From: an uncultured Phascolarctobacterium sp.
GTDB taxonomy: Bacteria > Bacillota > Negativicutes > Acidaminococcales > Acidaminococcaceae
Assembly (NCBI GenBank): GCA_905207485.1
Contig: CAJLLL010000029.1
Coordinates: 1-24,484, forward strand
Direction: 5' to 3'
Length of the DNA stretch: 24,484 bases
This document shows, one piece after another, positions 1-7,003 of the stretch (the first letter of the stretch is position 1; every line of letters starts with the position of its first letter). Made by a program: the position numbers and the translations under genes. Below the pieces are notes generated by a model. That model had not been told where the DNA came from. It worked only from the letters and a program-made list of their open reading frames with translations, and searched no databases.

Positions 1-39
1 ATTATTATTTATTAAATAGGTAATTTTTATTCATTTTTC

Positions 40-1098
40 TTATTTGTTATTCAAAAAATCTTGATATGTTTTTTCTATTTCTAATTTAAACTTTCCTGGC
101 TTTATATCATCATCTGCCTCTACTCGTACATCAACATCATAATATTCTTTTAACTTTAATATATTTTCTTTTTTATGTCCAATTATATTATTAACATTTT
201 CTTGGTTAGCTATTATTTTTACTTGCATTACTTTTACATTTATTTTTTTAATTTCTTGCACTATAGCATCATACCACAATCTTCCTTCTACTAGTTGTCT
301 AAATGCTGGATGATATGGACCAGCAACCACCTGACTGCTTTTTTCTTGTGGATCTGTTATTTCTTCTGTATTTTGCAAACCTATTCTTATAACTTCTATA
401 TTAGCTTTATTAAATAAATCTACTATGTCTTTGCAAGTTTCTACAGCTTGTTCCACTGTAAGTGGTGAATATTCGTTATTTTTATATTCTTCCTCTAAAG
501 GTGTATCTTTTATAACCAATACAGGATATATTCTAACTATTTTCGGTTTTAATTTTATTAACGCTTTTGCTGTATTTATTTCATCGAGTTTTGTACTTTC
601 TGGTAAACCAACCATCATTTGGTGTCCTAATACAAATCTATGCCATCTTATCAGCTTAGAGGCCTTCTTTACATCCTCAAATGTGTGTCCTCTTTTACAT
701 TGTTTTAATATATAATCATTAGCAGATTGAACACCTAATTCTATTGTTTTTACACCATATTTTTTTAGCCTTTTCAATATATCTTTATCAATGCAATCTG
801 GTCTTGTAGAAATTCTTATACTATTAACTTTTTTATTCTCTATATATTTGTGTGCCACACTTAGCAATTCTTCTTGCTCTTTCACATCTATAGCTGTAAA
901 ACTACCTCCAAAAAAAGCAACCTCTACATATTTATTTTTATCCTTAAAATTTTTCAAGTAATATTCTATTGTTTCTTCCACATCTTTTGCCGTAACTTTT
1001 TTTAATTGTCCACTAATCTTCTTTTGATTACAGAAAGTACATTGGTTTGGGCAACCCAAATGTGGCACAAATATTGGTATAATATATTCTTTTTTCAT
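40..1098 (-). CDS. Elp3-like radical SAM protein without acetyltransferase domain
   Basis: 352-residue radical SAM protein. The cluster motif CxxxCxxC is visible as C16, C20 and C23 (GCPNQCTFC), so it should bind a 4Fe-4S cluster and cleave S-adenosylmethionine. It continues with the radical SAM core (FFGGSFTAI, then STRPDCID) and the C-terminal AGPYHPAFRQLVE stretch typical of the bacterial COG1243 (Elp3-related) branch. True Elp3 adds a GNAT domain and modifies tRNA wobble uridine; this short form lacks it, so its reaction is unknown. The start at 1098 is chosen over an upstream start at 1131 because AAGGAAAG lies just before this ATG and homology begins here. In Clostridia the gene commonly follows rnc and precedes smc, and it lies 58 bases after rnc here. 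The protein is rich in Lys, Ile and Asn like its neighbours to 3.2 kb. Family is secure; function is not. Confidence 0.85.
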   Translation of the reverse strand: MKKEYIIPIFVPHLGCPNQCTFCNQKKISGQLKKVTAKDVEETIEYYLKNFKDKNKYVEVAFFGGSFTAIDVKEQEELLSVAHKYIENKKVNSIRISTRPDCIDKDILKRLKKYGVKTIELGVQSANDYILKQCKRGHTFEDVKKASKLIRWHRFVLGHQMMVGLPESTKLDEINTAKALIKLKPKIVRIYPVLVIKDTPLEEEYKNNEYSPLTVEQAVETCKDIVDLFNKANIEVIRIGLQNTEEITDPQEKSSQVVAGPYHPAFRQLVEGRLWYDAIVQEIKKINVKVMQVKIIANQENVNNIIGHKKENILKLKEYYDVDVRVEADDDIKPGKFKLEIEKTYQDFLNNK

Positions 1099-1156
1099 TT
1101 TTTCACTTTCCTTTCTTAAAATTACAGACAAACATTAAAATTTATAAAGTTTTTTA

Positions 1157-1834
1157 CTATTTCATATACTCCAATGCTTTTCTTGCAGCCTCCATCTCAG
1201 CCTGTTTTTTCGTTTTTCCTTTGCCTATAGCTAGTTTTTTATTGTTGCAACTCACTTCTGCAGTAAAAGTTTTATCATGGTCTGGTCCTTTTTCTTCTAT
1301 TATTGTATATCTAATATTAACTTCTCCATTCATTTGTAATTTTTCCTGCAACACTGTTTTATGGTCTTTCATACCTACATTTTTTGTAGAAACTTCTATA
1401 GCATCTTTTAGATTTTCTATTATAAATTTCTCTGCATCTTCTATATTTGAGTCAAAATATATTGCCGCTATTGTTGCTTCTATACTATCTGCAAGTATTG
1501 CTACTTTTTCATTTCCATGATTGATTCTTTCGCTTTTTCCTACCTGTAAGAAATCACTAAAATTATGCTTACATGCTACATTATATAAGCTCTGCTCACA
1601 TACAACCTCTGCTCTAACTTTAGTCATTTCTCCTTCTTTTAGTTTTGGATAATTATTATATATATATTTACTGCTAATAAACTCTAAGATACTATCTCCC
1701 AAAAACTCTAATTTCTCGTTACTTTCTATTTTATTTTCATATGCATATGATCTATGTGTTAAAGCTTTTTTTAATAAATCTTTATTTTTAAATGTATACC
1801 CTATGCTTTTTTCTAGTTTTTCAAAGTTTTCCAC
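1157..1834 (-). CDS. rnc: Ribonuclease III
   Basis: 225 residues, the normal length. Cleaves double-stranded RNA in rRNA maturation and mRNA turnover in the cytoplasm. The nuclease domain carries the signature NEKLEFLGDSIL (residues 39-50) with acidic residues E40, E43 and D47, and the second metal motif ADSIEA with D116 and catalytic E119. A double-stranded-RNA-binding domain occupies about residues 155-225, ending in the usual KKQAEMEAARKALEYMK. The start is GTG at 1834, preceded by AAGGAAAAG. It sits between acpP and the radical SAM gene in the order plsX-acpP-rnc common in Clostridia. A strong terminator lies between acpP and rnc, so rnc probably has its own start: a TATAAT-like -10 is visible near 1873-1878 on the minus strand. 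Confidence 0.95.
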   Translation of the reverse strand: MENFEKLEKSIGYTFKNKDLLKKALTHRSYAYENKIESNEKLEFLGDSILEFISSKYIYNNYPKLKEGEMTKVRAEVVCEQSLYNVACKHNFSDFLQVGKSERINHGNEKVAILADSIEATIAAIYFDSNIEDAEKFIIENLKDAIEVSTKNVGMKDHKTVLQEKLQMNGEVNIRYTIIEEKGPDHDKTFTAEVSCNNKKLAIGKGKTKKQAEMEAARKALEYMK

Positions 1835-1888
1835 TTCTTTTCCTTCTTTCTCTTGTAAATTAAACCATGTACATTATACTATAATAGG

Positions 1889-1920
1889 CAAAAAAAAGAA
1901 AGGTTTTTGCTTTACCTTTC
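1889..1920 (-). terminator. Rho-independent terminator after acpP
   Basis: On the minus strand a 7-bp stem GAAAGGT/ACCTTTC (1914-1920 with 1898-1904) is followed by eight T residues (complement of 1890-1897). It lies directly behind the acpP stop and before rnc, so it separates or attenuates the two genes. Confidence 0.8.
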
Positions 1921-1933
1921 ATTTTATTTTTTC

Positions 1934-2176
1934 TTATGCTACATGATCTTTTATATACTCTACTACATCTCCTACAGTTACAACTTTTTCTGCATCACTG
2001 TCTGGTATTTCTATGTCAAATTCTTCCTCTAAAGCCATTATTAATTCTACTATATCTAAAGAATCTGCACCTAAATCATCTATAAAAGATGCTTTCATTG
2101 TAATATTACCTTCTGCAACACCTAATTGTTCTACTATTACACCTTTTACTTTTTCAAATATTTCTTCTGAACTCAT
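1934..2176 (-). CDS. acpP: Acyl carrier protein
   Basis: 80 residues, standard length. Carries growing fatty acyl chains on a phosphopantetheine arm attached to Ser39 within the DSL motif (LGADSLDIVELIMALEEEF). The protein is acidic and helical as expected. The ATG at 2176 is chosen because AAAGGAGGTG lies eight bases upstream; an upstream in-frame ATG at 2218 would add 14 residues not found in the family and lacks this site. It lies 97 bases downstream of plsX and has its own likely promoter in that gap. PlsX and AcpP act in the same phospholipid pathway, since PlsX takes acyl groups from acyl-ACP. Confidence 0.95.
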   Translation of the reverse strand: MSSEEIFEKVKGVIVEQLGVAEGNITMKASFIDDLGADSLDIVELIMALEEEFDIEIPDSDAEKVVTVGDVVEYIKDHVA

Positions 2177-2221
2177 TATAAGTTCACCTCCTTTTAATTG
2201 TTTATTATCTTTTTCCATTTA

Positions 2222-2250
2222 ACAATAATACATATAAGTTTAATTGTCAA
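2222..2250 (-). promoter_or_regulatory. Predicted sigma-A promoter of acpP
   Basis: Minus strand: -35 TTGACA (2250-2245) and -10 TATTGT (2227-2222) with a 17-base spacer. It would serve acpP, starting transcription around 2215. Based on pattern only. Confidence 0.5.
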
Positions 2251-2273
2251 GTTATTTTGTATAATTTTTCTAC

Positions 2274-3206
2274 TTATTTTTCTTGTTGTTCAAATGCCTT
2301 AATCAACTTTTCTACTGCTTGATTCTCCACAAATTTTTCTGCCTGCTTTATAGTATATTCAAATAATTTTTCATCACTGCTTCCATGTGCTTTTACAACT
2401 GGTTTGTTTACCCCTAAAAATAGCGCACCACCATATTCCTTGTAATCTACCATTTTTCCAAATCTTTTAATAGATGGTAATGCTGGCAAGCTTCCAATTA
2501 CAGACAATATATTCTTTTTCAAACTTTCTGTTAATGTTTTTTTAATAAATTTTCCAAATCCTTCTACTGTTTTTAAAAATATATTTCCTGTAAATCCATC
2601 TGTAATTAGTATATCTAATTGCCCAGAGAACGCATCTCTTCCCTCTACATTGCCAACAAAGTTTATATTTAATTCCTCTGCTTTTTCTTTTAACAATTTA
2701 TATGATTCTTTTATTAATTCATTGCCTTTTGTTTCTTCTGTTCCTATATTTAAAAGTCCTACTGTTGGGTTTCTATCCATATTAAATGTATTTTTTAAGT
2801 ATATGCTTGACATTTGTGCAAATTGTAATAAGTTTATTGGTTTACAATTCGTATTAGAACCGCAATCCATTAATAGCAGTCTACTCTTATATGAAGGTAA
2901 AATTCCTGCAAGTGCCGGTCTATCAATTCCCTTTATTCTGCCTACTAATAATGTTGCACCTGTTAATAATGCCCCTGAATTGCCTGCAGATATAAATACA
3001 TCGCCTTTACCTTCTTTTAACATATTAAACCCTACTACCATTGATGAATCTTTTTTATGTTTTATAGCATGTGTTGGTATATCTACCATTTCAATTGTTT
3101 CTGTTGTATGATGTATTGATAACCTTGGTGAAATTTCTTTTATATCATCTTTATATAATTTTAATTTTTCCTGTAATATTTTTAAAAATATCCGGAATAA
3201 GTTCAT
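2274..3206 (-). CDS. plsX: Phosphate acyltransferase PlsX, 5' end missing
   Basis: PlsX makes acyl-phosphate from acyl-ACP for phospholipid synthesis at the membrane surface. The body is clearly PlsX: KKDSSMVVG, SAGNSGALLTGATLLVGRIKG, RPALAGILP, and DGFTGNIFLK near the C-terminus. The family normally begins with a conserved M(K)IAVDAMGGD segment; that and about 30 more residues are absent. The first residues of the open frame (MNLFRIF) have no PlsX character and come from the antisense frame of the neighbouring acetyltransferase. Homology seems to begin about position 3179 (ILQEKLKLY). No ribosome-binding site precedes the apparent ATG at 3206. The gene is therefore a 5'-truncated piece ending at the junction described below and would not make a working enzyme as written. 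Confidence 0.88.
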   Translation of the reverse strand: MNLFRIFLKILQEKLKLYKDDIKEISPRLSIHHTTETIEMVDIPTHAIKHKKDSSMVVGFNMLKEGKGDVFISAGNSGALLTGATLLVGRIKGIDRPALAGILPSYKSRLLLMDCGSNTNCKPINLLQFAQMSSIYLKNTFNMDRNPTVGLLNIGTEETKGNELIKESYKLLKEKAEELNINFVGNVEGRDAFSGQLDILITDGFTGNIFLKTVEGFGKFIKKTLTESLKKNILSVIGSLPALPSIKRFGKMVDYKEYGGALFLGVNKPVVKAHGSSDEKLFEYTIKQAEKFVENQAVEKLIKAFEQQEK

Positions 3207-3657
3207 GGGCTAAAACAAATTTATCGGGGACATCGCTTATATTTTTTATATTATATTTTGAGCATTGCCTAAAACCAAAACGTCCGTAATATTCGGGATT
3301 TCCTATTAAAAACGCAGCAGAATAATTTTGATTAATAGCTTCTTTTAAAGCATGCTGCATTAGTGCTGAACCTATGCCGCTGTTTCTGTATTCTGATTTC
3401 ACGCAAAGAGGAGCAACAAGTACGGCATTAACGGGTTTGTTACAGATTAGATTCTGCTTTGTAAGCATAATATGGCCGATAAGTAAATTTTTATTATAGG
3501 CAGCAAATTCCAATTCCGGCAAATAATTTCCGCTTTTACGCAATGCCAGTACAAAGTCCTGCTCGGAGCCATCGCTTACTTCGGCTGTTTTAAATGCTTC
3601 CTGAATAAATTTATAAATTGCATCAAAATCATTTTTGGTTACTGTTCTTATATCCAT
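3151..3657 (-). CDS. GNAT-family N-acetyltransferase (YhbS-like), 3' end altered
   Basis: 168 residues. Predicted acetyl-CoA-dependent N-acetyltransferase of the YhbS/COG3153 type; substrate unknown. Visible features are the acetyl-CoA motif VKSEYRNSGIGSALMQHAL and the C-terminal GNPEYYGRFGF, with VPDKF following. In this subfamily the chain normally continues past the ITGKI-like strand for several residues, but here it ends in KIKII at the composition break, so the last few residues are probably encoded by foreign sequence. The start at 3657 is chosen over 3678 because AAAGGAG lies six bases upstream. The gene diverges from parA, and a good promoter (TTGCGG-17-TATAAT) lies upstream. Confidence 0.8.
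   Translation of the reverse strand: MDIRTVTKNDFDAIYKFIQEAFKTAEVSDGSEQDFVLALRKSGNYLPELEFAAYNKNLLIGHIMLTKQNLICNKPVNAVLVAPLCVKSEYRNSGIGSALMQHALKEAINQNYSAAFLIGNPEYYGRFGFRQCSKYNIKNISDVPDKFVLAHELIPDIFKNITGKIKII
3155..3190. other. Junction between two DNA sources
   Basis: Two minus-strand genes are cut here at the same place: plsX lacks its 5' end and the GNAT gene its natural 3' end. The matches to the two families appear to overlap by roughly 15-20 AT-rich bases (about 3163-3179). Base composition, codon choice and protein style change across this point. This looks like an assembly join or a microhomology-mediated recombination, not a gene fusion. Confidence 0.75.
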
Positions 3658-3676
3658 TTTTACTCCTTTCTTTGTC

Positions 3677-3705
3677 ATTATATTTTAAAAGCGTATTTTC
3701 CGCAA
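3677..3705 (-). promoter_or_regulatory. Predicted promoter of the GNAT gene
   Basis: Minus strand: -35 TTGCGG (3705-3700), 17-base spacer, -10 TATAAT (3682-3677), about 20 bases before the start codon. It lies next to a parS site, so ParB binding could affect it. Confidence 0.6.
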
Positions 3706-3719
3706 TGATATAAGTGCGA

Positions 3720-3735
3720 TGTTTCACGTGAAACG
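3720..3735. other. parS: parS partition site 1
   Basis: TGTTTCACGTGAAACG: a perfect 14-bp palindrome GTTTCACGTGAAAC (3721-3734) matching the ParB consensus TGTTTCACGTGAAACA in 15 of 16 positions. It lies between the divergent GNAT and parA promoters. Confidence 0.93.
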
Positions 3736-3746
3736 TAAAAAACTTT

Positions 3747-3775
3747 TTGATTTCTATATGTTTGCTCATTAAAAT
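3747..3775 (+). promoter_or_regulatory. Predicted promoter of the parAB operon
   Basis: -35 TTGATT (3747-3752), 17-base spacer, -10 TAAAAT (3770-3775). It is 12 bases downstream of parS site 1, which would place it within reach of ParB spreading and possible autoregulation. Confidence 0.55.
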
Positions 3776-3823
3776 GTGATAAAATTATTAAGACAGCTTT
3801 AGTGATTTTATGAGGTGAGAAAT

Positions 3824-4585
3824 TTGGTAAAGGTAATTGCAATTGCAAATCAAAAAGGCGGCGTTGGTAAAACAACAACTGCCGTTAACCTTGCTGCCTG
3901 TCTTGCACAGAAAGGGCGTAAAGTATTAATGCTCGATGCTGATCCGCAGGGCAATGCTACAAGCGGCTTGGGCTTTGATAAAAGAGATATAAAAAAATGT
4001 ATATATGATACTTTAATCAATGATGTAGCTATGAAGGACGTTTTGCTGCATAGTGATTATGAAAATCTGGATGTAATTCCTGCAACAATACAGCTTGCCG
4101 GTGCTGAAATTGAGCTTGTAAGCCTTATGAATAGAGAAGGGCGTTTAAAAAATGCACTGGAACGCGTAAAACATGATTATGATTATGTGCTTATTGATTG
4201 CCCTCCTTCATTGGGGCTTTTAACAATTAACGCCTTAACAGCAGCTAATTCTGTTCTTGTGCCAATTCAGTGTGAATTTTATGCGCTGGAAGGTGTAAGC
4301 CAGTTGATGAATACGATTAAACTTGTTCAGAGAAACTTGAATCCGGCACTTAAACTGGAAGGCGTTTTGATGACGATGTTCGACCAGCGTACGAATTTAT
4401 CAAGTGATGTTGTTGGTGAAGTACGCAAATATTTTAATACTAAAATGTATAATACAATTATACCGCGCAATGTCCGCTTAAGCGAAGCGCCAAGCCATGG
4501 ACAGCCAGTTATAGTTTATGACCCTAAATCTAAGGGGGCGCAAGTATATATGGAACTGGCACAGGAGGTGCTGGGTGATGAATAA
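3824..4585 (+). CDS. parA: Chromosome-partitioning ATPase ParA (Soj)
   Basis: 253 residues. ATP-dependent partner of ParB in chromosome segregation; binds DNA nonspecifically as an ATP dimer. The deviant Walker A motif KGGVGKTT spans residues 11-18 with signature Lys11, Walker A' is LMLDADPQGN (Asp40), and Walker B is VLIDCPPSLG. The chromosomal (short, Soj-like) form is indicated by the lack of an N-terminal helix-turn-helix extension. The start is taken as TTG at 3824 because GAGGTGAG lies directly upstream with normal spacing and MVKVIAIANQKGG is the usual N-terminus; a GTG at 3815 would overlap that site. It overlaps parB by 8 bases, indicating translational coupling. This pair usually lies close to oriC. 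Confidence 0.96.
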   Translation: MVKVIAIANQKGGVGKTTTAVNLAACLAQKGRKVLMLDADPQGNATSGLGFDKRDIKKCIYDTLINDVAMKDVLLHSDYENLDVIPATIQLAGAEIELVSLMNREGRLKNALERVKHDYDYVLIDCPPSLGLLTINALTAANSVLVPIQCEFYALEGVSQLMNTIKLVQRNLNPALKLEGVLMTMFDQRTNLSSDVVGEVRKYFNTKMYNTIIPRNVRLSEAPSHGQPVIVYDPKSKGAQVYMELAQEVLGDE

Positions 4586-5531
4586 AAAAGGCGGTCTTGG
4601 CAAAGGCCTTGGTGCTATTTTTACGGATAACGCAACAGTTGCTCCGGTAGAAGAAGTACAGCCCAATGAAAAGGAAATCGAAATTGCAGTTGGCGATATT
4701 ACTCCTAATCCGCAGCAGCCGCGAAAAACTTTTGATGCTGACAAACTTGAAGAACTTACTGAAAGCATTAAAGAACATGGCATAATTCAGCCGTTAATTG
4801 TCCGTAAAAATGGACACAAATATGAAATTGTTGCCGGTGAAAGGCGTTGGCGTGCTGCTAAAAATGCTAAATTAAAAACAGTGCCGGCCATTGTGCGTGA
4901 GTACGATAATGCCAAAATGGCTGAAATAGCGCTTGTAGAAAATATACAGCGGCATGACCTGAACCCGATTGAAGAAGCCGAAGGCATAAAACGTTTGATG
5001 AGCGAATTTGGCTTTAACCAGGAACAGGCTGCAAAAAAAATAGGCCGCAGCCGTACGGCAGTAACCAATATTTTGCGCTTGTTAAATTTGCCGCAAGATA
5101 TACGAGATGCTGTTTCACGTGAAACATTAACAATGGGGCAGGTAAGGCCGCTTCTTTCATTGGATAATGAAGAGGAACAGGAACAGCTGGCATTGATAAT
5201 TATTGAACAGGGTCTTTCCGCACGTGCTGTAGAAGAACTTGTAAAAAAAATAAAAAACGGTGAACATATTCAGTTTGATAACGAGAAAAATGATAACGAA
5301 GAAAAAAGCAGCAGAAAACGTAAAAATAAAGAAATAAGCGTTTATTGCCGTGATTTTCAAAACAGGTTAATAGAACTTTTGGGAACTAAAGTTAAAATTG
5401 TACCTAAAAATGAAAAACAGGGCAAGATAGAAATAGAATATTATTCTGACGAAGATTTGGAACGTATTTACGAATTATTGGAACAACGCCAGAAACCTTT
5501 GGAAAAGAAAAAACAAAAACTTACTGTTTAA
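4578..5531 (+). CDS. parB: Chromosome-partitioning protein ParB (Spo0J)
   Basis: 317 residues. CTP-dependent clamp that loads at parS and spreads along DNA. Motifs in order: NPQQPR (44-49), the CTP-binding GERRWR (87-92), the ENIQR motif (121-125), and a helix-turn-helix at about 147-168 (FNQEQAAKKIGRSRTAVTNI). A basic, charged linker (ENEKNDNEEKSSRKRKNK region) separates the C-terminal dimerisation segment. The start at 4578 follows AGGAGGTG within the end of parA. The gene contains a perfect parS site of its own (5111-5126, encoding VSRET). Together with parA and two parS sites it makes a complete segregation locus. Confidence 0.96.
   Translation: MNKKGGLGKGLGAIFTDNATVAPVEEVQPNEKEIEIAVGDITPNPQQPRKTFDADKLEELTESIKEHGIIQPLIVRKNGHKYEIVAGERRWRAAKNAKLKTVPAIVREYDNAKMAEIALVENIQRHDLNPIEEAEGIKRLMSEFGFNQEQAAKKIGRSRTAVTNILRLLNLPQDIRDAVSRETLTMGQVRPLLSLDNEEEQEQLALIIIEQGLSARAVEELVKKIKNGEHIQFDNEKNDNEEKSSRKRKNKEISVYCRDFQNRLIELLGTKVKIVPKNEKQGKIEIEYYSDEDLERIYELLEQRQKPLEKKKQKLTV
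5111..5126. other. parS: parS partition site 2 inside parB
   Basis: TGTTTCACGTGAAACA matches the full 16-bp ParB consensus. It lies in the coding sequence of parB where the codons read V-S-R-E-T, 1.4 kb from site 1. Confidence 0.95.
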
Positions 5532-5560
5532 ACTGAACTTTATTGAAATGAGGGAAAGAA

Positions 5561-5596
5561 ATGAATAGTTATTATCCGCCGGTGATGTTGTTATGA
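5561..5596 (+). CDS. Possible 11-codon leader peptide before the DUF554 gene
   Basis: An ATG at 5561 has the best ribosome-binding site in this gap (GAGGGAAAG) and opens an 11-residue frame, MNSYYPPVMLL, whose stop TGA overlaps the ATG of the next gene (ATGA, 5593-5596). The next gene has no Shine-Dalgarno sequence of its own. This arrangement points to translation of the DUF554 gene by re-initiation after the small peptide. Alternatively the peptide is only a vestige of a longer N-terminus. Function not known. Confidence 0.4.
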   Translation: MNSYYPPVMLL

Positions 5597-6291
5597 GCGG
5601 TATGGGGACAATTGCCAACTGCGCGGCTATCATAGGCGGTACTTTACTGGGCCTTATTTTAAAGCGCGGATTGCCTGAAAAATGGCAGCAGACAATTATG
5701 CAGGGCGTGGCACTGTGCATTTTTATTGTCGGCCTGCAGATGGCACTTAAAACGAACAATATAGTTATTCAGGCAGTCAGTCTTGTCATAGGTTCCATTA
5801 TAGGCGAAGCTTTAGATATTGATGGAAACTTGCAGCGTTTTGGCAATTGGGCAGGCTCTAAACTATACAGTGGCAAAAACAGTGGTGCTGCAGCAAAAAT
5901 TGCCGAAGGTTTTGTAGCTTCAACACTTATTTTTTGTATTGGCGCTATGGCAGTAGTCGGTTCTTTACAGGACGGGTTAAAAAATGACCCGACTATTTTA
6001 TATGCCAAATCAACTCTGGATTGCATAATTTCCATAATTTTATCTGCCAATATGGGTATTGGTGTTGCGTTATCTGCTTTAAGCGTTTTTCTGTATCAGG
6101 GAAGCATAACATTGCTGGCAGGATTTTTGCAGCCGGTAATGACGGAAACAATATTAAATGAAGTAACTGCCTGCGGCGGTATTTTAATTATGGCGATTGG
6201 CATTAATATATTAAAATTGCTGCAAATACGCATCGGCAATCAGCTTCCTGCTATATTGGCAGCAGGATTTATTGCTTATTATTTTGCTTAA
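5593..6291 (+). CDS. DUF554-family membrane protein
   Basis: 232 residues, of the normal length for the DUF554 (YdfK-like) family. The family has a glycine-rich membrane core and no firmly assigned function; transport has been suggested. Features seen: N-terminal MGTIANCAAIIGGTLLGLILKRG, a Gly-rich second segment (LVIGSIIGEALDID), and ACGGILIMAIGINILKL near the C-terminus, with about six membrane segments. It follows parB by 61 bases in the same direction and precedes the DUF4446 gene by 14 bases, so it is probably in the par operon. Translation seems coupled to an upstream 11-codon frame. Confidence 0.85.
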   Translation: MSGMGTIANCAAIIGGTLLGLILKRGLPEKWQQTIMQGVALCIFIVGLQMALKTNNIVIQAVSLVIGSIIGEALDIDGNLQRFGNWAGSKLYSGKNSGAAAKIAEGFVASTLIFCIGAMAVVGSLQDGLKNDPTILYAKSTLDCIISIILSANMGIGVALSALSVFLYQGSITLLAGFLQPVMTETILNEVTACGGILIMAIGINILKLLQIRIGNQLPAILAAGFIAYYFA

Positions 6292-6305
6292 TTGGAGGAA
6301 GAATT

Positions 6306-6797
6306 TTGGATAATTTAAATTTAATAATGCAGAATTACCTGTTTGTTATAATTTTAGTATTACTTGTTTTATTATTAATTTTGTTTAAAAAATATAGTGA
6401 ACAAAATAAAAAACTTACTGCTTTACAGCAAAAATACGACTTTTTCACTCAGGGAGATGATAAAAACTGGGATGAAATTTTAACTCAGACTTTGACGGAA
6501 GTACGTGCTGCCAAAGCTGATTTGCAGGAATTGGAAGGACATCAGAAAGCTATGCGTGAGCAGATGAAGGGCTGCGTACAAAAAGTAAAACTTATGCGTT
6601 ATAATGCTTTTACCGATACCGGCAGCAATTTAAGCTATTCACTGGCTGTGCTTGATGAAAACAATAACGGCGTTGTTCTTTCGAGCCTTTATGGCAGGGA
6701 GGATAACAGAACTTATGCCAAACCTGTAGAAAACGGCAAATCAACTTATCAGCTTTCTGATGAGGAAAAAGAAGTTTTGGAGCAAATTTTGCGCTGA
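6306..6797 (+). CDS. DUF4446-family single-pass membrane protein
   Basis: 163 residues. An N-terminal membrane segment at about residues 10-27 (YLFVIILVLLVLLLILF) is followed by a probable coiled coil (about 28-95, rich in Lys, Gln and Glu) and a small C-terminal globular region with KLMRYNAFTDTGSNLSYSLA and LSSLYGREDNRTYAKPV, the hallmarks of DUF4446. The family is repeatedly found next to parB in Firmicutes, as here, but its role is unknown; a membrane-anchored helper of segregation or cell envelope function would be inference. Start codon is TTG at 6306, five bases after GGAGGAAG. The gene ends what looks like a parA-parB-DUF554-DUF4446 transcription unit; no strong terminator is seen in the 206-base gap that follows. 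Confidence 0.85.
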   Translation: MDNLNLIMQNYLFVIILVLLVLLLILFKKYSEQNKKLTALQQKYDFFTQGDDKNWDEILTQTLTEVRAAKADLQELEGHQKAMREQMKGCVQKVKLMRYNAFTDTGSNLSYSLAVLDENNNGVVLSSLYGREDNRTYAKPVENGKSTYQLSDEEKEVLEQILR

Positions 6798-6972
6798 AAA
6801 AATCATGCGTTTAAATCGCCGCTAAGGAATGGAAAATGCAAAACAAATACAAAGATATGGCTTAAAACAAAAAACGCCTTAAAAACGAATTTTGCAAGCA
6901 TTACGGCGAATTGCTGAAATTTAGTTAGTTTTAGGTAAAATGTTAATGAAGTTCAGCATTTTTGTCAGAATG

Positions 6973-6981
6973 TGTTATAAT
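6973..6981 (+). promoter_or_regulatory. Extended -10 promoter of the PHP-FAH operon
   Basis: TGTTATAAT: a consensus extended -10 with no convincing -35. It leaves a very short leader before the ribosome-binding site GAGGTAG (6991-6997) and the ATG at 7004. The rest of the 206-base gap from 6798 shows nothing I can name. Confidence 0.6.
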
Positions 6982-7003
6982 AGACTATACGAGGTAGTAA
7001 AAA

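Noticed and set aside
3151..3206. Overlap of the plsX and GNAT frames as a natural overlapping gene pair
   Set aside because: The overlapping ends are not family-like in either protein; a junction explains both truncations better.
6798..7003. Small RNA or gene between DUF4446 and the PHP gene
   Set aside because: Only a promoter-like -10 is supported; no terminator hairpin, RBS-led frame or RNA motif was recognised.
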